Shown in pieces: positions 7,625 to 15,420 of a stretch of 64,000 nucleotides of DNA (the stretch's first letter is position 1; each line of letters opens with the position of its first letter). Below the pieces are notes generated by a model. The model searched no databases and was not told where the DNA came from. It was given only the letters and a program-made list of their open reading frames with translations. Origin of the DNA: Flavobacteriales bacterium UBA6693 (GTDB lineage: Bacteria; Bacteroidota; Bacteroidia; Flavobacteriales; Weeksellaceae); the NCBI GenBank assembly GCA_002454815.1, contig DKJL01000012.1, positions 1-64,000 on the forward strand, read 5' to 3'. The translations under genes and the position numbers were made by a program.

Positions 7625-8482
7625 TTATGATCCTTTTAATGCTTCTGCACCGGAGACGATTTCCAAAATCTCGTTGGTGATCGCAGCCTGTCTTGCTTTA
7701 TTGTAATAAATTACTAAGTCGTTTTTCAGCGCCTGGGCATTGTCGGTAGCTTTGTGCATTGCCGTCATCCGCGCGCCGTGTTCCGATGCGATGGAATCCA
7801 AAATTGCTTTATAAACCTGCGTCTTAATAGATTTGGGCATCAGTACGTCCAAAATTTCTTTGGCATTGGGCTCAAAGATATATTCCGTGTTCGCTTCGGT
7901 CGTCTGCTCCGCCATGGCAATCGGCAAAACCTGCTCGGTGTGCACCTCCTGCGTGGCAGCGTTGATAAATTTGTTGTAAACTACAAATACTTTATCAATA
8001 CGGCCCTCACGGTAATCGCGCATCACGTTTTCCATAAATCCGCCAACAGCTTCGAAAGACATTCTGTCGAACAGCGCACTTTGGTTATCGTAAACGGTTT
8101 TGCTTCTGCGAACGGCATCGAAAACTTTTTTACCTACCGTAAGAATTTCAACTTCTTCCGCCGTGGTTTTCAGTGCCGTATTCATCTGCTTGATAACAGC
8201 GGAATTAAACGCACCGGCCAACCCTTTATTGGAAGTTACTACGATATACAATACGCGTCTTGCCTCGCGAACTTCAGTATAAGTAGAGACGCCTTCCAGA
8301 TCGGTAGTAGCACTTACATTCTCAATGATTTGCTGGAGTTTTTCAGAATACGGCCGCAACATAACAATCGCGTCGGTCGCTTTCTTCAACTTCGCCGCAG
8401 AGACCATCTTCATCGCACTGGTGATCTGCATCGTCGAGGAGATGGAGGTAATTCTGCCGCGTATTTCCTTTAAATTTGCCAT
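7625..8482 (-). CDS. atpG: ATP synthase F1 gamma subunit
   Basis: Central rotating shaft of F1. The 285 residues begin MANLKEIRGRITSISSTMQITSAMKMVSAAKL, the coiled N-terminal helix of gamma. The C-terminal helix is also typical (SEHGARMTAMHKATDNA...YNKARQAAITNEILEIV). It is the last gene of the operon, 68 bases after atpA. The beta and epsilon genes, which often follow gamma in other phyla, are absent from this window. Confidence 0.96.
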   Translation of the reverse strand: MANLKEIRGRITSISSTMQITSAMKMVSAAKLKKATDAIVMLRPYSEKLQQIIENVSATTDLEGVSTYTEVREARRVLYIVVTSNKGLAGAFNSAVIKQMNTALKTTAEEVEILTVGKKVFDAVRRSKTVYDNQSALFDRMSFEAVGGFMENVMRDYREGRIDKVFVVYNKFINAATQEVHTEQVLPIAMAEQTTEANTEYIFEPNAKEILDVLMPKSIKTQVYKAILDSIASEHGARMTAMHKATDNAQALKNDLVIYYNKARQAAITNEILEIVSGAEALKGS

Positions 8483-8550
8483 TCTTCGGATTCAAAAGTT
8501 TAAAAAAACCGGCATTCTGAAATTTACTTTCAGAACACCGATTGGTAGTT

Positions 8551-10128
8551 TTAGTTATATTTCGACGCGAGATCTGCTGCAGCTTGCTTCAGAACGCCGG
8601 TAATATTGTCGTCAATTTTGCCTGCTTTGATGGCAGCCATCGTTTCCGGATGTTTGGAACGAAGGAATTCCACATATTCTTTCTGGAAATCCTTCACTTT
8701 TCTGATCGGGATATTTCTCAAAAGATTTTCCGTTCCTGCGTAGATCATTGCCACCTGGCTGTCTACCGGTAAAGGTGAATTAACCGGCTGCTTCAGGATT
8801 TCCACGTTTCTTTCTCCTTTGGAGATCACCGCCTGCGTAGAAGCATCAAGGTCAGATCCAAATTTAGCAAACGCTTCAAGTTCTTTATATTGAGCCTGAT
8901 CCAGTTTCAAGGTACCGGATACTTTTTTCATTGATTTGATCTGCGCGTTACCCCCAACACGGGATACGGAAATACCCACGTTAATTGCCGGACGCACCCC
9001 AGAGTTAAACAAATCGGACTCAAGGAAAATCTGACCGTCGGTAATAGAAATTACGTTGGTCGGAATATAAGCAGAAACGTCACCCGCCTGAGTTTCGATA
9101 ATTGGCAAAGCGGTAAGTGAACCGCCACCTTTTACGATCGGCTTTAAAGTTTCCGGAAGGTCGTTCATCTGTGCAGCGATGGTGTCATCCTGGATCACTT
9201 TCGCAGCACGCTCCAATAATCTGGAGTGCAGATAGAAAACGTCTCCCGGATAAGCTTCACGGCCCGGTGGTCTTCTCAGCAAAAGAGAAAGTTCACGATA
9301 CGCAACCGCCTGTTTTGACAAATCATCATAAACGATCAGCGCCGGTCTGCCGGTGTCACGGAAAAACTCACCAATTGCAGCTCCTGCCATTGGTGCATAT
9401 ACCTGCATTGGTGCAGGATCTGAGGCATTCGCTGCTACAATTACCGTATACGCCAATGCTCCCTTATCTTCTAATGTTTTTACGATCTGCGCAACGGTAG
9501 AACCTTTCTGTCCGATCGCTACGTAGATACAAAATACAGGCTCGCCTGCGTCATAAAATTCTCTTTGGTTGATAATGGTGTCAATCGCTACCACCGTTTT
9601 ACCGGTCTGGCGGTCACCAATGATCAGCTCACGCTGTCCTCTTCCCACCGGAATCATGGAATCGATAGCTACAATACCTGTTTGAAGAGGCTCTGTAACG
9701 GGCTGACGGAAAATAACTCCCGGCGCTTTTCTTTCCAGTGGCATTTCGTAAGTTTCACCGGCGATCGGTCCTTTACCATCGATTGGATTTCCGAGTGTAT
9801 CAACGACGCGGCCCAGCATGCCCTCTCCTACTTTGATGGATGAGATGCGCTTGGTGCGGTTCACGGTATCCCCTTCTTTTACCAGTTTGGATTCTCCCAA
9901 CAAAGCAACCCCAACGTTGTCTTCAGCCAGGTTAAGAACGATGCCTTCTACACCACTCTGAAATTTTACGAGTTCGCCATACTGCACGTTTTCCAAACCG
10001 TACACGAGCGCGATACCATCGCCAATCGTCAGTACTGTACCTACTTCTTCAACATTAGATTGTGTTTCGAAGTTGGCCAGCTGCTGCTTTAGTATTGCAG
10101 ATACTTCTGCCGGATTTATTTCTGCCAT
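8551..10128 (-). CDS. atpA: ATP synthase F1 alpha subunit
   Basis: Non-catalytic nucleotide-binding subunit of F1, 525 residues. The Walker A motif is GDRQTGKT and the family signature PAINVGISVSRVGG is present. The N-terminal beta-barrel and the C-terminal helical bundle are complete. It lies between atpH and atpG, as in most Bacteroidota ATP synthase operons. Confidence 0.97.
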   Translation of the reverse strand: MAEINPAEVSAILKQQLANFETQSNVEEVGTVLTIGDGIALVYGLENVQYGELVKFQSGVEGIVLNLAEDNVGVALLGESKLVKEGDTVNRTKRISSIKVGEGMLGRVVDTLGNPIDGKGPIAGETYEMPLERKAPGVIFRQPVTEPLQTGIVAIDSMIPVGRGQRELIIGDRQTGKTVVAIDTIINQREFYDAGEPVFCIYVAIGQKGSTVAQIVKTLEDKGALAYTVIVAANASDPAPMQVYAPMAGAAIGEFFRDTGRPALIVYDDLSKQAVAYRELSLLLRRPPGREAYPGDVFYLHSRLLERAAKVIQDDTIAAQMNDLPETLKPIVKGGGSLTALPIIETQAGDVSAYIPTNVISITDGQIFLESDLFNSGVRPAINVGISVSRVGGNAQIKSMKKVSGTLKLDQAQYKELEAFAKFGSDLDASTQAVISKGERNVEILKQPVNSPLPVDSQVAMIYAGTENLLRNIPIRKVKDFQKEYVEFLRSKHPETMAAIKAGKIDDNITGVLKQAAADLASKYN

Positions 10129-10146
10129 TTTATGGTTGTTTTTGTC

Positions 10147-10686
10147 TTAGTTTAATTGAAATTCTTTTTTCAGTCGGCTCAGTTTCGTTCGCACAGAGGT
10201 GTCGATCTGCTGATCCCCTACACGAAGGATATAACCTCCCACAATCTCCGGATCGATAACAGCACGAACGTCAAACTTGTTGTTGTGATTCACCAGATTG
10301 GTAGAAGCCAGAATCTGACTGATGTTTTCCGGGGAAAGTTCGGTTGCGGAAGTGAGCGTGATTCTCTGTACGCCATTCATATCCTCCACTTTGTCCACAA
10401 AAGCCTGCGCTACATTCTGCAGTTCAGCTTCGCGACCCTGTTTGATGATAAGCTGAAGAAAATTCTGCGCGACGGGTGAAAAACCTTTGAAGATCTCTTT
10501 CGCGATCTCTCCTTTTTTCTTCGAATCCACTATCGGTGAAGCAAAAAAATTCTGCAGCTCACGCGATTTGTCGACTGTTTTTACAATATCTTTCATCTCC
10601 GCAAAAACAGACATTGTATCGCCGGTTTCTTTGGTAAAATTCAGCAGTCCCTGCGCGTACCTTTTTGCTACTTTACTTGTCAGCAT
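10147..10686 (-). CDS. atpH: ATP synthase F1 delta subunit (stator)
   Basis: Peripheral-stalk subunit that joins F1 to the b subunits. The 179 residues begin MLTSKVAKRYAQGLLNFTKE, a typical delta start. The C-terminal segment VNHNNKFDVRAVIDPEIVGG matches the OSCP/delta signature. The stop of atpF is one base from its start codon, so translation is probably coupled. Confidence 0.94.
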   Translation of the reverse strand: MLTSKVAKRYAQGLLNFTKETGDTMSVFAEMKDIVKTVDKSRELQNFFASPIVDSKKKGEIAKEIFKGFSPVAQNFLQLIIKQGREAELQNVAQAFVDKVEDMNGVQRITLTSATELSPENISQILASTNLVNHNNKFDVRAVIDPEIVGGYILRVGDQQIDTSVRTKLSRLKKEFQLN

Positions 10687-10687
10687 T

Positions 10688-11176
10688 TTAGTTCAGGTTA
10701 GAGGTGTTGAGGATATTAGCGACCAATGCATCCTGCGCACCGTCGTTATCAAGTTTTTCTTTCAAAATCGATTCTGCGATGTTAACAGACAATACGCCGA
10801 TTTGGCTTTTGATATCCGCAACGGCCGCTGCTTTTTCTGCCTGAATGGTCTGTCGTGCGTTTTCGAGCATTTTATCACCTTCCGCTTTAGCAACATCTTT
10901 CGCCTCGCCTACGATACGGTCCTTAATGTCTCTTGCTTCTTTCAGGATATTATCGCGCTCCACTTTCGCTTCGCGGATAATGATATCATTTTCTGCTTTC
11001 AGGTTTTCTACTTCCTGGCGTGCCAGTTTCGCTTGGTTTAATGAATCTACAATGGTTACCTCGCGCTCATTAATGGCACCCAGGATCGGCTTCCAGGCAA
11101 ACTTTGCCAATAAAAACACTAGGATTGCAAAAGTAAGCGTCATCCAAAACAATAAGCCAATTCCCGGTTCTATCAT
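10688..11176 (-). CDS. atpF: ATP synthase F0 b subunit
   Basis: Peripheral-stalk subunit, 162 residues. One N-terminal membrane helix (about residues 5-25, GLLFWMTLTFAILVFLLAKF) is followed by a long charged coiled coil rich in Ala, Glu and Lys, which dimerises and contacts delta. The end aligns with the family. The start at 11176 gives the usual short periplasmic tip MIEPGIG. Confidence 0.95.
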   Translation of the reverse strand: MIEPGIGLLFWMTLTFAILVFLLAKFAWKPILGAINEREVTIVDSLNQAKLARQEVENLKAENDIIIREAKVERDNILKEARDIKDRIVGEAKDVAKAEGDKMLENARQTIQAEKAAAVADIKSQIGVLSVNIAESILKEKLDNDGAQDALVANILNTSNLN

Positions 11177-11268
11177 AATTGTAATTTTTTAATTTTTTTC
11201 TATATGGAAGTTTAAAAAATTCCCGGCAGAGCCAACCGCGCTGCCAAGAATTAGTGGTTTGGGGTTCG

Positions 11269-11490
11269 TTATTTTACGAACGCACCGAAGATGATCGCGA
11301 TAAGACCGGCACCTTCAATAAGACCTGCAGCAATAAGCATTGCTCCCTGGATCTTACCTGCCTGCTCTGGCTGTCTTGCAATAGCATCCATTGCATGACC
11401 ACCGATTTTACCAATACCAAGACCTACGCCTAATACTGCCAAACCGATCCCAACGTAAATAAGTCCAACTCCTTGTGAAATAGTTTCCAT
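11269..11490 (-). CDS. atpE: ATP synthase F0 c subunit
   Basis: Proton-carrying ring subunit. The 73 residues form two membrane helices around the polar loop ARQPEQAGK. The ion-binding glutamate is in the second helix (GLIEGAGLIAIIFG). The first helix is glycine-rich (IGLAVLGVGLGIGKIGG), typical of c subunits. Nothing in the sequence suggests Na+ specificity. Confidence 0.96.
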   Translation of the reverse strand: METISQGVGLIYVGIGLAVLGVGLGIGKIGGHAMDAIARQPEQAGKIQGAMLIAAGLIEGAGLIAIIFGAFVK

Positions 11491-11523
11491 AATAAAAAAT
11501 ATATAGGTTAAAAATGTTCTAAA

Positions 11524-12639
11524 TTAATGTGCGCCTTCATGTTCGTGATCCTGCACTGCAAGACCGATGAACAAGGCCGAAAGCACGGTAAAAATATAAG
11601 CCTGCAGCGCTGCTACCAGCAACTCCAGCACGCCGATGAATAATCCCAGCGGCACAGAAGCAAATCCGAGCAGCGGAGTTTTAAAGATAAAAATCAAAGA
11701 CATGATCGCCAGCACCATGATGTGGCCCGCCGTAATGTTGGCAAAAAGACGCATCATCAAAGCAAAAGGCTTTGTAAAAATCCCGATGATTTCGATAGGA
11801 ACCATAATCGGGTATAACAGGATCGGTACAGGCGGCATGAAAATATGCTTCCAGTAATCTTTGTTCGCGCTGAATAAAGTGATGAAAAGTGTAATAATTG
11901 CCAGTACTGCAGTTGTCGCGATGTTTCCGGTCAGGTTGAAACCGAATGGCGCGAAAGGAATCAGACCAAACATATTATTAAACCAGATAAAGAAAAATAC
12001 CGTCAACAGATAAGGCATGTATTTTCTGTATTTTTTGGCACCGATGTTCGGAATTGCCACTTCATCGCGGATGAACAGAATAATAGGCTCCATGAAACGA
12101 CCGAAACCTCTTGGTACCAAAGATTTTCTGTAGTTGCTTGCCATTCCGAAGAAAACCAGCAGCATGAAAATAACTGAAATAAAAATCGCTGCAACGTTTT
12201 TCGTGATCGAGAAATCATAGAAGGCGTTGTCGCTGTTGTGCGCGCCGCTCATCACAGAGAATAACTTTGCTTGCTGCAGTCCTTTGGTAGAAACTACAAT
12301 ACCGTTTTCCATCGTATAGCCATCATGCTCGTGGCCGTGAGCTACCGCGCTGGACATGAACGTATGCAGACCGTTTTTGTCTTTAATGATTACCGGCAAC
12401 GGAATAGAAACATGTTTTTCATCCGCTGTCCCTTCGTTTAAAGTCAGGATATGCCACTCGTTGGAATCACCGATGTGCGTCATGATCATTCCCTTTGCAT
12501 CAAATTTTTCCTCAGCCGGCACTTGCACTGCAGTTTCCGCAGCAGTAGTCACCGCGCCGGTTTCCTGCTGTGCAGAGGCAAAAATGCCCGTAAGTGTAAG
12601 AAATACAACTAAAAATAATGAAGAAATACTCTTGTTCAT
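11524..12639 (-). CDS. atpB: ATP synthase F0 a subunit with a long N-terminal extension
   Basis: Membrane subunit forming the proton half-channels. The 371 residues are longer than E. coli AtpB. They begin with a signal-peptide-like stretch (MNKSISSLFLVVFLTLTGIFASAQ) and about 120 soluble residues, followed by the a-subunit core from about residue 140. The essential arginine is in the MMRLFANITAGH helix. Long, signal-bearing AtpB proteins are usual in Bacteroidota. It has its own promoter upstream at 12660-12690. Confidence 0.94.
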   Translation of the reverse strand: MNKSISSLFLVVFLTLTGIFASAQQETGAVTTAAETAVQVPAEEKFDAKGMIMTHIGDSNEWHILTLNEGTADEKHVSIPLPVIIKDKNGLHTFMSSAVAHGHEHDGYTMENGIVVSTKGLQQAKLFSVMSGAHNSDNAFYDFSITKNVAAIFISVIFMLLVFFGMASNYRKSLVPRGFGRFMEPIILFIRDEVAIPNIGAKKYRKYMPYLLTVFFFIWFNNMFGLIPFAPFGFNLTGNIATTAVLAIITLFITLFSANKDYWKHIFMPPVPILLYPIMVPIEIIGIFTKPFALMMRLFANITAGHIMVLAIMSLIFIFKTPLLGFASVPLGLFIGVLELLVAALQAYIFTVLSALFIGLAVQDHEHEGAH

Positions 12640-12659
12640 AGGTCAAATTTATCGGTTTG

Positions 12660-12690
12660 CAAATATATCGTTTTTATTAAAACTTACCAA
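12660..12690 (-). promoter_or_regulatory. Promoter of the atpB-E-F-H-A-G operon
   Basis: On the minus strand TTG (12688-12690), 20 bases and TATATTTG (12660-12667) match the Bacteroidota consensus in sequence and spacing. The start of transcription would fall about 15 bases upstream of the atpB ATG at 12639. The core operon could therefore be expressed independently of the small gene upstream. Confidence 0.7.
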
Positions 12691-12720
12691 TACGTAGAAT
12701 TGATTTTTGTCAGGAATTAT

Positions 12721-12990
12721 TTATCGCCGGTTGATCAGTACGATAACTTTATAATAAAGGAAAAAAGAAGTCAACAGAAATGCCGCGATCACCAGCAGAA
12801 AATTATTTCGGGTGTGCTCCAGCAGCATGAGCGAAAAGCCTACCCAGACCAGATCCTTCATAATATTGATCATCAGAAATTTCATTGCCGGATTTGCCGT
12901 GCCGATCAGATATTTTTTAAAAAGATAAAAAATAAGAATATTAAGCCAGGCGGCAGATAGTGCAACAATTGCGATGTGCGTGAAATTCAT
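12721..12990 (-). CDS. Small membrane protein upstream of atpB, AtpI-like
   Basis: An 89-residue hydrophobic protein with about three to four membrane segments. Position just upstream of atpB and size suggest the AtpI/ATP synthase assembly class, which helps build the c ring, but I see no diagnostic motif. A TACTTTTG -7 box (12995-13002) lies so close to the ATG that the mRNA would have almost no leader. The AtpZ-type gene often found before it in related genomes is not present in the 300 bases upstream. Confidence 0.65.
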   Translation of the reverse strand: MNFTHIAIVALSAAWLNILIFYLFKKYLIGTANPAMKFLMINIMKDLVWVGFSLMLLEHTRNNFLLVIAAFLLTSFFLYYKVIVLINRR

Positions 12991-13240
12991 GCGGCAAAAG
13001 TAAGGAACTTAATATTTATGGAATATAGAATCTTAAATTGATCACTTTAACCGCAATCTCTTTAAACCAATGTCAGTTGTGAGACGCTTCGGCTACCCCG
13101 CACCTGAGAGCTAAGTGCACTATGAATAGAAAGTTTCGTCTTCTTTATCCGCCACTTCGCAAAGTTGCAAAACGTTTTTTCCAATTTCACCAACCTCTCG
13201 TCTTGAAATAGGTAATATCAATTTTTTTTAAATATTTCAC
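12991..13240. other. Intergenic spacer between ATP synthase genes and accessory region
   Basis: Apart from the TACTTTTG box next to the small membrane gene, I see no reading frame, hairpin or RNA in this stretch. It marks the change from core genes on the minus strand to accessory genes on the plus strand. Confidence 0.5.
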
Positions 13241-13281
13241 CTACAATGTAGTTTATTAAACTGTTTAAACTACATTTGTAG
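13241..13281 (+). promoter_or_regulatory. Operator/promoter of the PadR gene
   Basis: Two short palindromes, CTACAATGTAG (13241-13251) and CTACATTTGTAG (13270-13281), form the ends of one larger dyad (TGTAGTTTA...TTAAACTACA). The second contains TACATTTG, a perfect Bacteroidota -7 box, 14 bases before the PadR start. A repressor bound to the dyad would block the promoter, consistent with autoregulation by PadR. Binding is inferred. Confidence 0.6.
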
Positions 13282-13294
13282 TAAATATAAAATA

Positions 13295-13627
13295 ATGAGC
13301 CAAACAACATTAGGAGAATTCGAGGAAATAGTAGTGATGATTGTAGCTATACTTAATGGCGATGCTTATAGCGTTGGCGTCATCAACGAAATAGAAAACC
13401 GTTTAAACCGAGAAGTAAGTTTAGGTGCTGTTCAAACCGTCTTAAAGAGATTGGAGCAAAAAGGTTTGTTAAAATCAGAATTTGGTGGCTCTACAAACGA
13501 AAGAGGCGGAAAACGAAAGCGCCTTTATGAAATCACTGCGCAAGGCCAGGAGATAATTGACCAAACAAGAGCACAAAGGAATTCACTTTGGGAAGCGATG
13601 CCAAAACTCTCATTCAATTTATATTAA
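13295..13627 (+). CDS. PadR family transcriptional regulator
   Basis: A 110-residue winged-helix repressor. The N-terminal half reads LGEFEEIVVMIVAILNGDAYSVGVINEI...LGAVQTVLKRLEQKGLL, the PadR pattern in which the recognition helix is followed by the LxRLExxGLL wing. It ends with a short C-terminal dimerisation helix (PadR-s1 type). Its stop codon directly abuts the ATG of the membrane protein gene, so the two form an operon. Such pairs usually sense membrane-active compounds; the ligand is unknown. Confidence 0.88.
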   Translation: MSQTTLGEFEEIVVMIVAILNGDAYSVGVINEIENRLNREVSLGAVQTVLKRLEQKGLLKSEFGGSTNERGGKRKRLYEITAQGQEIIDQTRAQRNSLWEAMPKLSFNLY

Positions 13628-14152
13628 ATGAAAAAAGAAGTAAAAAAGCCCTCGCAGATAGCAATGCGATTTTTTTATTGGTTTTGTCGTCCAGATTTTC
13701 GGGAAGAGATAGAGGGAGATTTAATGGAGCGATACAATAATTATTATATAAGCTATGGATCCACCAAAGCAAATCGGCTGTTCATGAAAGAGGTTATTTT
13801 ATTATTTCGCCCATCAATAATTGGAAATTTTAATCATTTATCAAATACAAACGCTATGGAAATTATTAATCAAAACAAAAGACTTGTAACTATTTTGGCG
13901 ATTGCAACAGCAATACTATTTATTCCGCTTATAGCGATGAATCTTACTAACGATGTGAATTGGACTCTCTTCGATTTTATCGTTGGAGGCGTTTTATTAG
14001 TTGGGACAGGATTAACACTTGAATTTATTTTGAGAAAAATAAAGAAATTAAAATACAGAATTATTTTTGGTTCAATATTATTCGTTGTCCTTTTTCTTAT
14101 TTGGGCTGAACTTTCAGTAGGCATTTTTGGAACACCATTCGCAGGCAGCTAA
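13628..14152 (+). CDS. Membrane protein with MacB-type permease prefix domain
   Basis: A 174-residue protein. Residues 1 to about 65 (PSQIAMRFFYWFCRP...EEIEGDLMERY...FMKEVILLFRPSI) match the permease prefix domain found at the front of large PadR-linked ABC permeases. Those proteins exceed 800 residues, whereas this one continues with only three predicted membrane helices. It is either a truncated relative or a distinct short form. It is co-transcribed with padR. Transport activity by itself is doubtful. Confidence 0.7.
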   Translation: MKKEVKKPSQIAMRFFYWFCRPDFREEIEGDLMERYNNYYISYGSTKANRLFMKEVILLFRPSIIGNFNHLSNTNAMEIINQNKRLVTILAIATAILFIPLIAMNLTNDVNWTLFDFIVGGVLLVGTGLTLEFILRKIKKLKYRIIFGSILFVVLFLIWAELSVGIFGTPFAGS

Positions 14153-14162
14153 AAATTTGCGC

Positions 14163-14350
14163 ACAACAACGTATATGCTCCATAACTAAATAGTTACTGA
14201 TCTAAAGTTAGTCGATAAATCGCATAATTGCCAAATTTTTAAATTTGGCTTTTGTACTGTTAACAAGATTTTAAAAAATCGGCTTGTGTCAAACGTATAC
14301 ATAGTACCTTTTTGCACGGCATGAGCCATATACCCAACCGTTACCCACAA
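14163..14350 (+). repeat. attC-like imperfect inverted repeat
   Basis: ACAACAAC is followed by GTATATGCTCCAT (14171-14183). About 140 bases later ATGAGCCATATAC (14321-14333) is followed by CCAACCGTTA. The arms pair at 10 of 13 positions. The ACAAC...CCGTTA frame with an internal stem matches the element at 25882-26020 and resembles a degenerate integron attC site. It lies directly after the padR operon; no gene is seen inside it. Confidence 0.35.
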
Positions 14351-14452
14351 GCTAATAAACAAACCATTACACCAAAATTGTTTCTTTTTCGCAAAACTAT
14401 ATCGAATAAAAGATAATCAATGTCAATTGAGAAGGAATGGATAATTAAAATA

Positions 14453-14474
14453 TTAATCGTAATATTGCGATTAA
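14453..14474 (+). promoter_or_regulatory. ArsR-type operator
   Basis: TTAATCGTAATATTGCGATTAA is a 22-base palindrome with one mismatched pair, placed 20 bases before the arsR ATG. AT-rich palindromes of this size at this position are typical ArsR/SmtB binding sites. Autorepression relieved by arsenite is inferred from the family. Confidence 0.65.
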
Positions 14475-14494
14475 GCAATGAGTAAATATAAAAT

Positions 14495-14803
14495 ATGTAT
14501 ACAGACCAAGAGAAAGAAATCGCTTTATTCGCAAAAGTCTTCGGACACCCTGCTCGAGTAGCTATTTTACAACAGTTATTTAAGGCTGACGCTTGCTATT
14601 GCGGAGATTTATCCGATGAAATTGGTCTTGCCCAGCCTACTATATCACAACATTTAAAAGAGTTAAAAACCATGGGACTAATCAAAGGAACAGTGGAAGG
14701 CGTCAAAGTCTGTTATTGTATAGACACTGAAAACTGGACTAAAATGAAGAGGTTAATGCATCAGTTTTTAGATCAGGACATTCCTAAAGAAGATTGCTGC
14801 TAA
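14495..14803 (+). CDS. arsR: ArsR family metalloregulator
   Basis: A 102-residue winged-helix repressor. The core reads HPARVAILQQLF...LSDEIGLAQPTISQHLKELKTMGLIKG. The ACYCGDL motif places two cysteines at the start of the DNA-binding helix pair, where ArsR proteins bind As(III). The C-terminus ends in EDCC, adding another cysteine pair. It is followed by a DUF6428 gene and an ACR3 arsenite pump in the same direction, so control of arsenic resistance is very likely. Confidence 0.92.
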   Translation: MYTDQEKEIALFAKVFGHPARVAILQQLFKADACYCGDLSDEIGLAQPTISQHLKELKTMGLIKGTVEGVKVCYCIDTENWTKMKRLMHQFLDQDIPKEDCC

Positions 14804-14856
14804 ATTTTTTTTTACCCTATCAATCGCTGCATCTCAACGAACAAATACCTGTAAAA

Positions 14857-15324
14857 ATGAAACTGTCAGAAATTAAAAACAAATTAAATACATTGGATAA
14901 AATCGCTTTCCAGTTACCGACCGGGGAATTAGTACCCAGCCATTTTCACGTAACAGAAATTGGAAAGATCACAAAGCATTTCATTGATTGTGGCGGAACC
15001 GTAAGAAATGAGGAAGTAGTAAATTTTCAACTTTGGAACACCGATGATTATGACCACAGACTGCATCCAGAAAAATTATTAAGCATCATCGAACTGTCTG
15101 AAAAGGTTTTAAATATAGGTGATTTAGAGATCGAAGTAGAATATCAGGCAGATACGATCGGAAAGTTCGGGCTTGATTTTGACGGTAAAAACTTTTTGCT
15201 GACCAATAAACAAACCGATTGTTTGGCGAAAGACAAATGTGGGATACCTGAAGAAAAACCAAAAGTTAAACGGTCGGAACTGAATATCAAATCTTCCTGT
15301 ACGCCCGGCGATGGCTGTTGCTAA
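14857..15324 (+). CDS. DUF6428 family protein of the arsenic operon
   Basis: A 155-residue soluble protein of a family often found between arsR and arsenic-resistance genes in Bacteroidota; its biochemical role is unknown to me. Visible features are an N-terminal SHFHVTEIG segment with two His, an internal cysteine (HFIDCGG), a later pair (CLAKDKCG), and a final CTPGDGCC tail. The cysteine-rich end suggests binding of As(III) or another thiophilic metal. The start at 14857 is chosen over an in-frame one at 14794 that overlaps arsR. Confidence 0.75.
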   Translation: MKLSEIKNKLNTLDKIAFQLPTGELVPSHFHVTEIGKITKHFIDCGGTVRNEEVVNFQLWNTDDYDHRLHPEKLLSIIELSEKVLNIGDLEIEVEYQADTIGKFGLDFDGKNFLLTNKQTDCLAKDKCGIPEEKPKVKRSELNIKSSCTPGDGCC

Positions 15325-15408
15325 ATGAACACACCACAAGAGGCAAAAGAACATCAAGGATATAGTCTGCAGACCGTATGGGAATACAGTACGTATTCTT
15401 TCAGATAA
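15325..15408 (+). CDS. Possible 27-residue ORF in the arsenic operon
   Basis: An ATG directly abutting the DUF6428 stop opens a 27-residue frame (MNTPQEAKEHQGY...EYSTYSF) ending at a TAA 12 bases before the ACR3 gene. I do not recognise it. It stands where an arsenate reductase gene is often found, but shows no CxxxxxR phosphatase loop, so it is not a recognisable arsC remnant. It may be only a spacer with a chance frame. Confidence 0.25.
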   Translation: MNTPQEAKEHQGYSLQTVWEYSTYSFR

Positions 15409-15420
15409 TATATCAGCAAC

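Noticed and set aside
7754..8473. A 239-residue plus-strand frame opposite atpG
   Set aside because: It is the antisense shadow of a clearly conserved gene and shows no family motif. The same applies to the long frames opposite dapD, sucB and the SAM hydroxide adenosyltransferase gene.
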